From: Bacteroidales bacterium UBA5266 | GTDB lineage: Bacteria > Bacteroidota > Bacteroidia > Bacteroidales > WCHB1-69 | Length of the DNA stretch: 25,908 bases | Reading direction: 5' to 3' | Assembly: GCA_002411545.1 (NCBI GenBank) | Contig: DHTG01000032.1 | Location: 1 to 25,908, forward strand | In this document: positions 17,589 through 24,886 of the stretch, one piece after another | Position numbering within the stretch: the first letter of the stretch is position 1 | Layout: each line of letters starts with the position of its first letter | The notes under the pieces: generated by a model | What the model saw: the letters and a program-made list of their open reading frames with translations, nothing else | Told to the model about the DNA's origin: nothing | Databases searched by the model: none | Made by a program: the position numbers and the translations under genes

Positions 17589-18866
17589 TCAGACTTCTAA
17601 TTCTTTAAACAATTTTGCGGTATTCCGTTTAAAAATGGCTCTTCCGGCAAGTGCATTACCCAATATCATGGCTAATAAACCGGGGATAAAACCAATATAA
17701 AAAAGATTCGGTGTTAGTTTTGCCTTGAACACGGTTGGCATCATCATCGTTATATTTTTCATCATACCGCTGATATCCAATCCGTTTTCTTGAAGAACAT
17801 AAACGCCTATCAATCCCAATACCGTTCCGGTAATGGAACCGATAAGTCCGATGATAATCGCTTCATAAATCAGGGTTTTATAGATGTCTTTTTTCTGCTC
17901 TCCCAGTGCTAAACGAACTCCAAATTCGGAGTAACGACGCATTGTTCCTATTAATCCTGTATTCCACAGCACAATGGAAAGTATAAAGATAAGGACACTC
18001 ACCATTATAGCGGACATGTTTTCCGTCATGGAAAGATAGACTCCCAGATTTTGGTCATCGGTAAGTGTTTTCATGGTAGGGGAGTACTCGTCGTCGTCTT
18101 TGGTATATTTATGTGTAAAAGTGTTTTTAATTTTAAGTGCATTTTCGTTATTATATTCTCCCTCTTTGAAATAACCGAAGATTTCGCTGCTTGCGTCTTC
18201 CATTTCAAGATATCGGCGTGCATCGGCAATATCGACAATAGCGGCACCTTTGTCGAGTAATTGGTTCCCAAATCTGAGCGTACCGCAAACGATATAATTT
18301 GAAAACATCATGCTTCCATACATGGTGGAACCGATAATACTTACTTCATCCCTAATGTTGACATGGAAACGCTTGGCAAAATCATCGCTGATTAAAATTT
18401 CACCGCTTTTCTTCGGAAGGCGGCTGTTATTGTCTTTTACCAAAGCTTTTCGGATATTTAGCCGTTCAATTTCTTTTTCATTGCTAAAATCAATGGCTTT
18501 GGCAACCGCTGCTCCTTGCGCTCTTGTCTCGCCATTCTTGTCCGGGACATCAAGCAAGCCGCCAAATTGAATACGGCTTACCCATTCCATTTCGGGATAA
18601 TCTTTTTCGATGCTATCCATGAGTTCTTCTACTCCAATAATGGCTAAGTCATTGGGTATTTGAGATTCGTTTTCCGCATATGCTTGTGTCATTACTTTTA
18701 CATGCCCGTTTGTGAAATTGGCATTGATTTCTATCATATCGAATAAAACGCCCTGAATCCAACCACTTAAAAAAATTGTAAAAAAGACGCCAAGTGTTAC
18801 CACTATTATCGGTAACAAACTTCGGTTTATATCTCTTATTATTCCATTATATATGAATTTAAACAT
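17589..18866 (-). CDS. FtsX/MacB-like ABC transporter permease (second)
   Basis: A 425-residue inner-membrane protein with the LolC/MacB/FtsX layout. It has an N-terminal membrane helix (about 17-40, LLPIIVVTLGVFFTIFLSGW), a large periplasmic MacB-like domain (about 45-285) and three C-terminal helices (near 290-315, 335-365 and 390-415). The helix pair is joined by RRYSEFGVRLALGEQKKDIYKTL, the cytoplasmic coupling region that contacts the ATPase. This type of permease does mechanical transport of periplasmic substrates such as lipoproteins or lipids. It follows the first permease by 30 bases and precedes the LolA-like gene by 32 bases. The two permeases are different in sequence, suggesting a heterodimer like LolC/LolE. 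Confidence 0.92.
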   Translation of the reverse strand: MFKFIYNGIIRDINRSLLPIIVVTLGVFFTIFLSGWIQGVLFDMIEINANFTNGHVKVMTQAYAENESQIPNDLAIIGVEELMDSIEKDYPEMEWVSRIQFGGLLDVPDKNGETRAQGAAVAKAIDFSNEKEIERLNIRKALVKDNNSRLPKKSGEILISDDFAKRFHVNIRDEVSIIGSTMYGSMMFSNYIVCGTLRFGNQLLDKGAAIVDIADARRYLEMEDASSEIFGYFKEGEYNNENALKIKNTFTHKYTKDDDEYSPTMKTLTDDQNLGVYLSMTENMSAIMVSVLIFILSIVLWNTGLIGTMRRYSEFGVRLALGEQKKDIYKTLIYEAIIIGLIGSITGTVLGLIGVYVLQENGLDISGMMKNITMMMPTVFKAKLTPNLFYIGFIPGLLAMILGNALAGRAIFKRNTAKLFKELEV

Positions 18867-18896
18867 ACTTTCAATTTTTTTTAATAAAAATAATCA

Positions 18897-20063
18897 TTAA
18901 CTAACTTTTCCGCGAATAGCATCGGTCGGGTTTATGTTGGCAATTTTTTTTGACGGCAGATAACTGACTATTGTTGAGGAAATAATGATTAACAAGACTG
19001 CCGAACCGATAAGTCCCACGCTATAATATGGATATATTATATCCGAGGCCGTTATTCCCATGGATCCCATGTCGGCCGTATCGCTCAATGATATCCCGTG
19101 ACGGGTAAAGAAAATAAACAAGGGAGTGCCGTATACCGTGCCTAATAAGGCGGCTAAAATACTGTTGGTGGCTCCTTCGATAGTGAAAATACTAACAACT
19201 CTTTGGCGAGTCATGCCAAGTGCAATGTAAGTGCCGATTTCTTTTTGCCTTCTGAAGACCGAAAAAACTTGTGTGTCGAAAATGGCAAGTAATCCGATTA
19301 ACAATAAAAAAAAGGTCATGACATATCCACCTGTTTTTTTCGCACTTATGATTTCTTTAATATCCGCCAATAGAAAATCATTATCTTTATACACCCACGA
19401 GTCAATGGCCGTAAGATTTTTATCGTTACTTATAAGGATAGAAGCTTCGTTGTCCATTCCGGTGAGTTTTCTTAAAGCTTCAATATCCATATACAGGCTC
19501 CCGTAATCGATGGAAGGTACATCGCAATCGAAAATATAGACAATCGTAAAGGTAATGGCGTCGAACGTACCGTTTTTATCTCTCCAGCGTACCATTAATT
19601 CGTCGTCTTTTTTCAATTTCAATGTTTTAGCCATACCGGAACCGATGAGAACCGCATTTTTTTTGCCTTTTAATTTTTCAAGCGGTAGTTTTAGGATGTC
19701 TTGATTAACATCCATACCACGTAAAAGCACGGTTTGCATACGTCCTTCGGGAAAAGCCGTTGCTTCTGTCAATAAAACAGGTGTAACTTGTTTGTTTTTT
19801 ATCAACTGCTGCACCTCATGGCTCAAAACCTGGTGTGATTCTTTTATGGTAAAAGGGTCGTAGCTATCGTAGCCGGGAGTCCAAAATTGACCTTCGGCAA
19901 TAGACCAGTCTTTTGTATCAACTTCAGCTTGACGGTCCCACCCATCTATCATTCCGTTGAAAAACACGAGTGAGATAAACGCTAAAGACAATACAAAAAC
20001 ATTCAGCCAAGTTTTTAGTCCGGCATTAAATAAATTTCTGAATGCTAATTTAAAGGCTATCAT
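18897..20063 (-). CDS. FtsX/MacB-like ABC transporter permease (first)
   Basis: A 388-residue permease with the same layout as its neighbour. It has one N-terminal helix (about 17-38, WLNVFVLSLAFISLVFFNGM), a periplasmic MacB-like domain and three C-terminal helices beginning with GGYVMTFFLLLIGLLAIFD. The coupling segment FRRQKEIGTYIALGMTRQRV is typical for the family. Its start overlaps the end of the ATPase gene by 4 bases, so the two are translationally coupled. The periplasmic domain has an unusual tryptophan-rich start (DGWDRQAEVDTKDWSIAEGQF). With the second permease it likely forms the membrane part of one exporter. Confidence 0.92.
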   Translation of the reverse strand: MIAFKLAFRNLFNAGLKTWLNVFVLSLAFISLVFFNGMIDGWDRQAEVDTKDWSIAEGQFWTPGYDSYDPFTIKESHQVLSHEVQQLIKNKQVTPVLLTEATAFPEGRMQTVLLRGMDVNQDILKLPLEKLKGKKNAVLIGSGMAKTLKLKKDDELMVRWRDKNGTFDAITFTIVYIFDCDVPSIDYGSLYMDIEALRKLTGMDNEASILISNDKNLTAIDSWVYKDNDFLLADIKEIISAKKTGGYVMTFFLLLIGLLAIFDTQVFSVFRRQKEIGTYIALGMTRQRVVSIFTIEGATNSILAALLGTVYGTPLFIFFTRHGISLSDTADMGSMGITASDIIYPYYSVGLIGSAVLLIIISSTIVSYLPSKKIANINPTDAIRGKVS

Positions 20064-20755
20064 AACGATTCAGTTTTAATGGTTTCGTCGTTTATCACTT
20101 TTCCATCTTCGAGATAAATAATACGGTCGAGGAACTTCATGACTTTCTCGTCGTGAGTGGCAAAGATAAAGGTAGTACTCAGTTCTTTGTTGAGTTTTTT
20201 CATCGTGTCCAAAATGTGAAACGAATTCGCTTTATCGAGATTGGCTGTCGGTTCGTCGGCTATGACCAATTCTGGATTTTTTACCATGGCACGGGCAATG
20301 GCAACACGTTGGCATTCTCCTCCTGAAATGGCGTTTGGACGGGCTTTGGCTTTGTCCGTCAATCCGACCCACTCCAATGCCTGCATCACGGCTGTTTTGC
20401 GTTCCGATGCAGTTTTCTTTTGAAGTAACAGTGCGAATTCCACATTTTCGTACACCGAATATACCGGGAATAAATTATAGGTCTGAAAAATAAAGCCAAT
20501 GTGCCGGTTTCTTAATATAGCCGATTCTTTTGCCGATAAATCTTTGATCGATTTTCCTAATACGTGGGCATTCCCTTCGGTCGGGACATCTAAGGAGCCG
20601 ATAATATTCAGCAATGTGGTTTTCCCTGAACCGCTTGGGCCTACCAAGCCCAGAAATTCGCCTTTGTCGATATGGATATTAATATCGTTCAAGGCCGTAA
20701 AAAAGCTTTTTCCGACAGGGAATTTTTTTATCAAATGTTTTGTTTCTACAATCAT
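20060..20755 (-). CDS. LolD/MacB-like ABC transporter ATPase
   Basis: A 231-residue ATPase of the MacB/LolD/FtsE group. It has Walker A GPSGSGKT (39-46), Q-loop Gln91 in FIFQTYNLFPV, the signature ISGGECQRV (143-151), Walker B with LVIADEPTANLD (163-174) and the switch His201. The signature carries E-C-Q where many relatives have E-Q-Q, still within family variation. It energises the two adjacent permeases on the cytoplasmic face. The start lies 12 bases after the barrel gene's stop and the end overlaps the first permease by 4 bases. Confidence 0.95.
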   Translation of the reverse strand: MIVETKHLIKKFPVGKSFFTALNDINIHIDKGEFLGLVGPSGSGKTTLLNIIGSLDVPTEGNAHVLGKSIKDLSAKESAILRNRHIGFIFQTYNLFPVYSVYENVEFALLLQKKTASERKTAVMQALEWVGLTDKAKARPNAISGGECQRVAIARAMVKNPELVIADEPTANLDKANSFHILDTMKKLNKELSTTFIFATHDEKVMKFLDRIIYLEDGKVINDETIKTESL

Positions 20756-20767
20756 ATTCGTATTATT

Positions 20768-21967
20768 TTAAAAATTATAAACAATCATTAATTGAATGCC
20801 TTTTCCGGCAAAAAGTTCGTTATTGCTGCTTGTTCCCATTATGCGTGATAATTGAATCTCTTTCGGATTCCAATAAGCCATGGTATAAAAGGTGAATTTC
20901 GGGAAATCGTGTTGCCAGTTAATGAAATTATATAGTTTATGGTTTGTCCAATCATAATAAAAAAAAGTATGGAGATTGTCGAACATACCTGCCGGATAAG
21001 AAAAACTTAGGGCAGTTACCTGGCTTATTTTATCGAACGAAAAAGCGATATCATCCTGGGCTATTACTAAGTGTTCCAAGGTAGTTAAAAGTCCGTTGCC
21101 GATATCGAACGTATAATCGCTACCGATGGTTATACTTTCCTGGTTTTTAAGATACGTTATTTCTCCGGTTGCTATTTGCAGCGAAAGACTGTCCACTCGA
21201 TAGTTGCACCACGAGGCTTCTATCCAACTGCCGAGCAGCCAATCGATGCGATAGTCAAAACCTACCCGGTTTTCTTCTTTTTTAGTATAATCAGGATTAA
21301 TGAGACTCAAATCGGCGTTGCGGTGATGATAGCTGATTCCCACTTCGCTGTTTTTCTTTATGGGCATTTGAATACGTCCGCCAAATTCAGGCGTTTTATC
21401 CGTCGTATTAGCCCATTCCCAGCCTTTGGTGTTCTGATTACCATAAAGTCCCCATACCCAAATATTGGTATTATTCAGGAAATAATATCGTACAAGCAAG
21501 GCGTAAACGCCATTGGTAAAGCCCAGAGGGTCGCGGGCATCCACCCCATCGAACCACATCAACGGACGAAGTATCCGGGCAGTACCGAAATTGATTTTTT
21601 GTAATCCGGCACGTATTTCCAATTGTTCGTTCGAATAGCGTATCCAAGCACGGTAGGGTTTGATAGCTCCTTTTATGGGAAGCGATAAGGGGTTTGTTTC
21701 AAGACTGTCAAAAGAACCGCCGGCATAGGTGTTGAATGAGCATTCCCAATCGAGTAAGTTCTTTTTCCCCATTTGTATTCCGTAATTTAGTTGCGGTATA
21801 AACCGTAAGCCTATTTCTCCATGAAATGCTTTATTGTAGTTTCCGATTCCCCAGAAAACAACTTGTCCCGAAAAACGGAGGCTGTCTCTGGATAGGGTAT
21901 CTTTTTGTGCAAAAAGATTGACAGGTAACACCATGAAAAGGCTTATAATGAAAAGAAATGTTTTCAT
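20768..21967 (-). CDS. Outer-membrane beta-barrel protein of the ABC export operon
   Basis: A 399-residue protein with a signal peptide (residues 1-20, ending NLFAQ) and a body made of alternating amphipathic strands rich in aromatic residues (IWVWGLYG, HTFFYYDWTN and WRASWCNY-like strands). It ends in FAGKGIQLMIVYNF, a terminal strand closing on Phe as in barrels inserted by BAM. The middle FGTARILRPLMWFDGVDARDPLGFTNG resembles DUF1302/alginate-export-like porins, in which this segment is conserved. I therefore call it a 16-to-18-strand porin-type channel with moderate confidence. It overlaps the tetR stop by 4 bases and precedes the ATPase by 12, so it belongs to the export operon. Confidence 0.8.
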   Translation of the reverse strand: MKTFLFIISLFMVLPVNLFAQKDTLSRDSLRFSGQVVFWGIGNYNKAFHGEIGLRFIPQLNYGIQMGKKNLLDWECSFNTYAGGSFDSLETNPLSLPIKGAIKPYRAWIRYSNEQLEIRAGLQKINFGTARILRPLMWFDGVDARDPLGFTNGVYALLVRYYFLNNTNIWVWGLYGNQNTKGWEWANTTDKTPEFGGRIQMPIKKNSEVGISYHHRNADLSLINPDYTKKEENRVGFDYRIDWLLGSWIEASWCNYRVDSLSLQIATGEITYLKNQESITIGSDYTFDIGNGLLTTLEHLVIAQDDIAFSFDKISQVTALSFSYPAGMFDNLHTFFYYDWTNHKLYNFINWQHDFPKFTFYTMAYWNPKEIQLSRIMGTSSNNELFAGKGIQLMIVYNF

Positions 21968-22545
21968 TCCGATTGTTTTTGTATAATTCCGTTGATGAAA
22001 AAGCGCATCATTTCCATAATTAATGCTTGTGCGTTGTCGTATAGTTCGAATAATTTGGGGTCAATGCCGTCTGCCTGTAGTTTGTTTAGCAGGTAAAAAA
22101 TGAATTCGATTTTAATATCCTTTCGGATGTTGCCGTTTTTTTGCTCGGCGACAAAGAATCCATGCATTTTTTTGATGACATGATCGGAATAATCCTTCGT
22201 CATGGTAGCAAGCGCTGCATGGTCGCTATTGTATACTTCCATAATAAATTCACGGCTGATATGTTGGGTACTGTTAAATTTTAAAAGAAAAAGCTGCTCT
22301 ATTTTTTCTTCGAATGGCATGGTGCCGTTTATAATCGTTTCCAATTGATTCATACCATCCTCCATCACATTTTTATAAATGGTTTTTACCAATTCGTTTT
22401 TATTTTGGAAAAATTTATAATACGTCATCTTGCTAACATTTGCCTCTTTGCAAATTTCTTCAATACTGACTCTTTTTATGCCGTATTTCCAAAACAGCTT
22501 TTTACCTGTTTCTATAACGTTTTGATACTTTGGATGCTTCTCCAT
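21964..22545 (-). CDS. TetR/AcrR-family transcriptional regulator
   Basis: A 193-residue regulator from the chosen start. The N-terminal helix-turn-helix reads KRVSIEEICKEANVSKMTYYKFFQNKNELVKTIY, the TetR_N signature. The C-terminal half (residues ~55-190) is helical and unlike any family I recognise, as is usual for the ligand-binding domain. A GTG at 22551 would add two residues; the ATG at 22545 is preferred. As the first gene of the operon it probably represses its own transcription and so the whole exporter: an inverted repeat at 22572-22613 overlaps the promoter. The inducing ligand may be a substrate of the exporter (inference). Confidence 0.92.
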   Translation of the reverse strand: MEKHPKYQNVIETGKKLFWKYGIKRVSIEEICKEANVSKMTYYKFFQNKNELVKTIYKNVMEDGMNQLETIINGTMPFEEKIEQLFLLKFNSTQHISREFIMEVYNSDHAALATMTKDYSDHVIKKMHGFFVAEQKNGNIRKDIKIEFIFYLLNKLQADGIDPKLFELYDNAQALIMEMMRFFINGIIQKQSE

Positions 22546-22570
22546 ACGCACTGACTTTACTTTTAAAATG

Positions 22571-22578
22571 CAAATATA
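22571..22578 (-). promoter_or_regulatory. -7 promoter element of the tetR-ABC export operon
   Basis: On the minus strand TATATTTG followed by CA matches TAnnTTTG. Transcription should start near 22564, leaving a leader of about 19 bases before the ATG at 22545. It overlaps the left arm of the inverted repeat. Confidence 0.65.
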
Positions 22579-22613
22579 CGAAATATTTATAATAAAACGA
22601 TATTCGTATATTT
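22572..22613. promoter_or_regulatory. Candidate TetR operator (inverted repeat over the promoter)
   Basis: AAATATACGAA (22572-22582) and TTCGTATATTT (22603-22613) are perfect 11-bp inverted arms, 20 bases apart. The left arm covers the -7 box. A smaller dyad, ACGA-TAT-TCGT (22597-22607), lies at the right arm. Position and symmetry fit an autorepression site for the adjacent TetR regulator. Confidence 0.6.
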
Positions 22614-22647
22614 TTATTGATATTTTTTTTGTATGATAAACAACGGT

Positions 22648-22815
22648 TTATTTTTTGTCGTGCGGAATTACGAGGGGATTTTCTATCAATTTCATAACAA
22701 TGTCGGGATCAGTTCCCATTTTCCAAAGGTCTTGGAGAATATAATGTAAATAGGAGGAATGCTCTATATCAGAACCATCCATCGCTGTGATAAGGTTTTC
22801 TTCAACGCTTTTCAT
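22648..22815 (-). CDS. Small ORF coupled to the GIY-YIG-like gene, unknown function
   Basis: A 55-residue protein from the ATG at 22815, which follows the stop of the GIY-YIG-like gene by a single base (TGA-A-ATG), a layout that implies translational coupling. An earlier in-frame ATG at 22845 would overlap that gene by 29 bases and is less likely. The protein is acidic and helical with the central stretch YLHYILQDLWKMGTDPDIVMKL, which looks like a real folded domain. I recall similar YLPYILQDLWEIG-type segments in other Bacteroidota proteins but cannot name the family. No signal peptide or membrane helix. Confidence 0.55.
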   Translation of the reverse strand: MKSVEENLITAMDGSDIEHSSYLHYILQDLWKMGTDPDIVMKLIENPLVIPHDKK

Positions 22816-22816
22816 T

Positions 22817-23179
22817 TCAATAATTCCATCTGGGGACAGAACCATTTACTTTAACAAAATGTTCTAATATGCTAGACTCAATATCTTTGGGATTATCTTT
22901 ATCGGTAGCATACCAATAAATATCGACTGCTTCGGCACCTTCTTCCTTTATTTTGGCAAGTAGGAATTTGGCCCGCATCATAATTTGATTTTTTAATCCC
23001 GAAGGTTCCAAACTGCTATCCGTACTTCCGATATACACCATTTCTATCCTGGCGTTATTCAGAGAGAAAATGACAAATACTCCATTTTTGGAAGGAGCAT
23101 TGCAGACTTCTTGTATGTCATCCTTTAACATAAGGAAGAAATGATCTTGTTCTTTGTATTTTTTTAATTCTGCAAACAC
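22817..23179 (-). CDS. GIY-YIG-like domain protein
   Basis: A 120-residue cytoplasmic protein with a degenerate GIY-YIG core: GVFVIFSL (GIY position) and MVYIGSTDS (YIG position). It is followed by a helix (KNQIMMRAKFLLAKIKEE), the strand AVDIYWYATD, a Glu-containing helix KDIESSILEHFVKVNG and the ending VPRWNY. The N-terminal KYKEQDHFF and C-terminal PRWN match a Bacteroidota family I recognise. GIY-YIG domains are nucleases, but the catalytic Arg that should follow the second motif is uncertain here, so activity is doubtful. The only start in frame is GTG at 23179, because a TAA lies six codons upstream; it overlaps TGTGTTTGCA, which resembles a promoter element with one change. Either the start is GTG or an original ATG was lost. 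Confidence 0.68.
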   Translation of the reverse strand: MFAELKKYKEQDHFFLMLKDDIQEVCNAPSKNGVFVIFSLNNARIEMVYIGSTDSSLEPSGLKNQIMMRAKFLLAKIKEEGAEAVDIYWYATDKDNPKDIESSILEHFVKVNGSVPRWNY

Positions 23180-23499
23180 AGTATAAGCTATTTTTTAATT
23201 ATTAGTTTAAAACTAACGCAAGGAGGAAATGATTAGTATGTGATTTATGGATTTAATGGAGTTAGATAATATTGATTGTTAGATGTCAAGATAGAAGTCC
23301 CACAGAGGAACCTATGTTTAGTGTCGGGTTATTTATATTTATTTAATTCACTCTCTCACTTTTACGTCATGTTTATATGATTGAAATATTGGAGATCATG
23401 TGTTTAATTTAATCTGTCATTATAAAAGAAGAAGATGTATATAATATTTTAAACATGTGATTCTCCAACAATTGGGGTAATACTATAGTAAAAAATATT
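23180..23499. other. 320-base gap without a gene; one palindrome
   Basis: No ORF with coding character on either strand. TTAGTTT-A-AAACTAA at 23202-23216 is a perfect 15-base palindrome just upstream of the GIY-YIG-like gene and could be a binding site. The rest is AT-rich and shows nothing recognisable. Confidence 0.5.
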
Positions 23500-24198
23500 T
23501 TATTCACATGCTTTACCATAAAAACATTTGATTACTTCCTCGTCTCCCGTTAATTGAAGATTGCTTCTAAATATCTCAATAAGTCGATTAAATTCTTTTT
23601 TGGAATATTGACAAGAAATATTAAACCATAAAATAGTCTCATTAATTTTAATTACATAGTCAGTGGTTCCAGTTAATCCATAATCAAGATATGCTCCTTC
23701 TAATTCTAATAAATCAACTTTATAATCTTTTCTGTCTACTAACTTATTAAAAAATAAATTACACTTATGAATGTTTGAATATTTAATTTCAAGGATATTA
23801 AGTCTCAAAATGCGTGATGTTTTTGGAATCAAGAAATGATGTCTAACAAGCAAAACTGTGCTATCAGGATCGACCAATTCAAAAATCCCTTTTTTAAATG
23901 CCCATAAAACCTTTGTATCTGAATTTTCCCTAATAGTGTCCGTATATAATGTAAAAGGTAAATTAGTTTTTTTAACGCTAAGAACAAACGAATCTAAATC
24001 CTTCTTTAATTGCATTAAATCATACAACTTCTCCTTATTGTTTGATTTTTCAATAGCGTCATTGAAGCGATGTTTTTCTTTTATAGTATCGATGGGAGTC
24101 TTTACATTATTTTCTATACTATTGTCTCTATTACATGAGATCAACATTGGTAAAGTAGATAGGAATATAAATATTATATTTCGATTTATGATTTTCAT
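23500..24198 (-). CDS. Lipoprotein of unknown function
   Basis: A 232-residue protein from the ATG at 24198. An upstream in-frame ATG at 24219 is less likely because AGGAGAG, a Shine-Dalgarno-like run, lies between the two and at a good distance from the second. The signal peptide ends in the lipobox MLISC (Cys near residue 22), followed by a polar linker NRDNSIENN. The mature domain has a helix (KEKLYDLMQLKKDLDSFVLSV), the strand region KVLWAFKKGIFELVDPDSTVLLV, then a Tyr/Leu-rich half ending in KKEFNRLIEIFRSNLQL and a C-terminal FYGKACE with a free Cys. I do not recognise the family. It is anchored in the inner or outer membrane. Confidence 0.75.
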   Translation of the reverse strand: MKIINRNIIFIFLSTLPMLISCNRDNSIENNVKTPIDTIKEKHRFNDAIEKSNNKEKLYDLMQLKKDLDSFVLSVKKTNLPFTLYTDTIRENSDTKVLWAFKKGIFELVDPDSTVLLVRHHFLIPKTSRILRLNILEIKYSNIHKCNLFFNKLVDRKDYKVDLLELEGAYLDYGLTGTTDYVIKINETILWFNISCQYSKKEFNRLIEIFRSNLQLTGDEEVIKCFYGKACE

Positions 24199-24274
24199 TT
24201 TAAACTCTCCTAATTTCATTTTAATAATAATTGTTTTTATAAGTCATGATTTTTGGATATACGTTCAATCAATA

Positions 24275-24592
24275 TCATTTGAACTTATTCCTTTTAAGTT
24301 TTATAATCAGATAACTACCGGCAGGTATTGTTGTTTCGTTCAAACCATATTTATTGTTTTTAATGATAATTGTCATTGGCGGACACCGAAAACCTCCTGA
24401 AACACTAGATAGTTCAAAATATCCTAATGAATCAGTTAATGTTTTATTCCATTCCTTATTTTTATTATAAACTGTCGCATTTTAAATAGGTCTTCCTGTT
24501 TGATGGTCAATAACGATACCGGAAACTTGTTGATGACAATCGCAAGAAGTTAGGAAAACAAGTCCGATAACTATAGTTGTTAGCCGTATCAT
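24275..24592 (-). pseudogene. Lipoprotein with carboxypeptidase-regulatory-like domain, broken by one in-frame stop
   Basis: A frame of exactly 106 codons runs from ATG 24592 to TGA 24275 and is interrupted once, at codon 37, by TAA (24482-24484). Before it: a lipoprotein signal with lipobox LTSC and then VSGIVIDHQTGRPI. After it: NATVYNKNKEW, TLTDSLGYFEL and the closing IPAGSYLIIKLK. Across the stop this is the ordinary CarboxypepD_reg pattern (VxGxVxDxxTGxPIxNATV...TDxxGYFxL), so the TAA most likely replaced a single residue codon. The second half keeps coding character, suggesting a recent mutation or a sequencing error. Read as two pieces it would give only a 36-residue lipoprotein stub. 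Confidence 0.75.
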
Positions 24593-24630
24593 ATATTGTT
24601 ATTTAATAGTATATTTAGCTTTTGAATTAG

Positions 24631-24741
24631 CTAATTGTTTTTTATCCAATCTTCCGATTTTTGTTTATAGTTGAAAATAAACAGAAAAGAAATAATCAGT
24701 CCGGAAATCAATAGCCATTTCAAAAATTTCATCTTTTTCAT
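24631..24741 (-). CDS. Possible 36-residue single-pass membrane peptide
   Basis: A short ORF: start MKKMKFLKW (basic), then a hydrophobic stretch LLISGLIISFLFIF (residues 10-23), then a charged tail NYKQKSEDWIKNN. This basic-hydrophobic-polar pattern fits a real small membrane peptide or uncleaved signal anchor. It lies 38 bases upstream of the lipoprotein pseudogene on the same strand. It could also be a decayed N-terminus of a longer protein. No family recognised. Confidence 0.45.
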   Translation of the reverse strand: MKKMKFLKWLLISGLIISFLFIFNYKQKSEDWIKNN

Positions 24742-24769
24742 TGTGTTCTTTTTTTATTGTTCACAAGAT

Positions 24770-24863
24770 CATGCGCATGTATAACAACGGAATTCGTTGC
24801 TGTGCTATTATTCCAACCTACATATTTAGGTAGTAAAACGGGATATAGTATACACTACTATCC
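24770..24863. repeat. Cluster of four short inverted repeats
   Basis: In order: CATGCGCATG (24770-24779, perfect palindrome); CAACG-GAATT-CGTTG (24785-24799); ACCTA-CATATT-TAGGT (24816-24831); and GGATA-TAGT with ACTA-c-TATCC (24841-24863, nine pairs with one bulge). They fill the gap between the lipoprotein gene ending at 24887 and the small ORF. The last could act as a weak terminator for that lipoprotein gene, but no strong T tract follows. Confidence 0.5.
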
Positions 24864-24886
24864 ACGTTATTGCTTATGAATGTTTG

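Noticed and set aside
23858..24400. Plus-strand ORF of 180 residues over the unknown lipoprotein and the pseudogene
   Set aside because: It is antisense to a lipoprotein with a clear signal peptide, and its hydrophobic composition follows from reading AT-rich lipoprotein DNA backwards.
24785..24799. CAACGGAATTCGTTG as an integron attC-like site
   Set aside because: The arms resemble AAC/GTT core ends, but there is no integrase, no second core site at the right distance and no cassette array.
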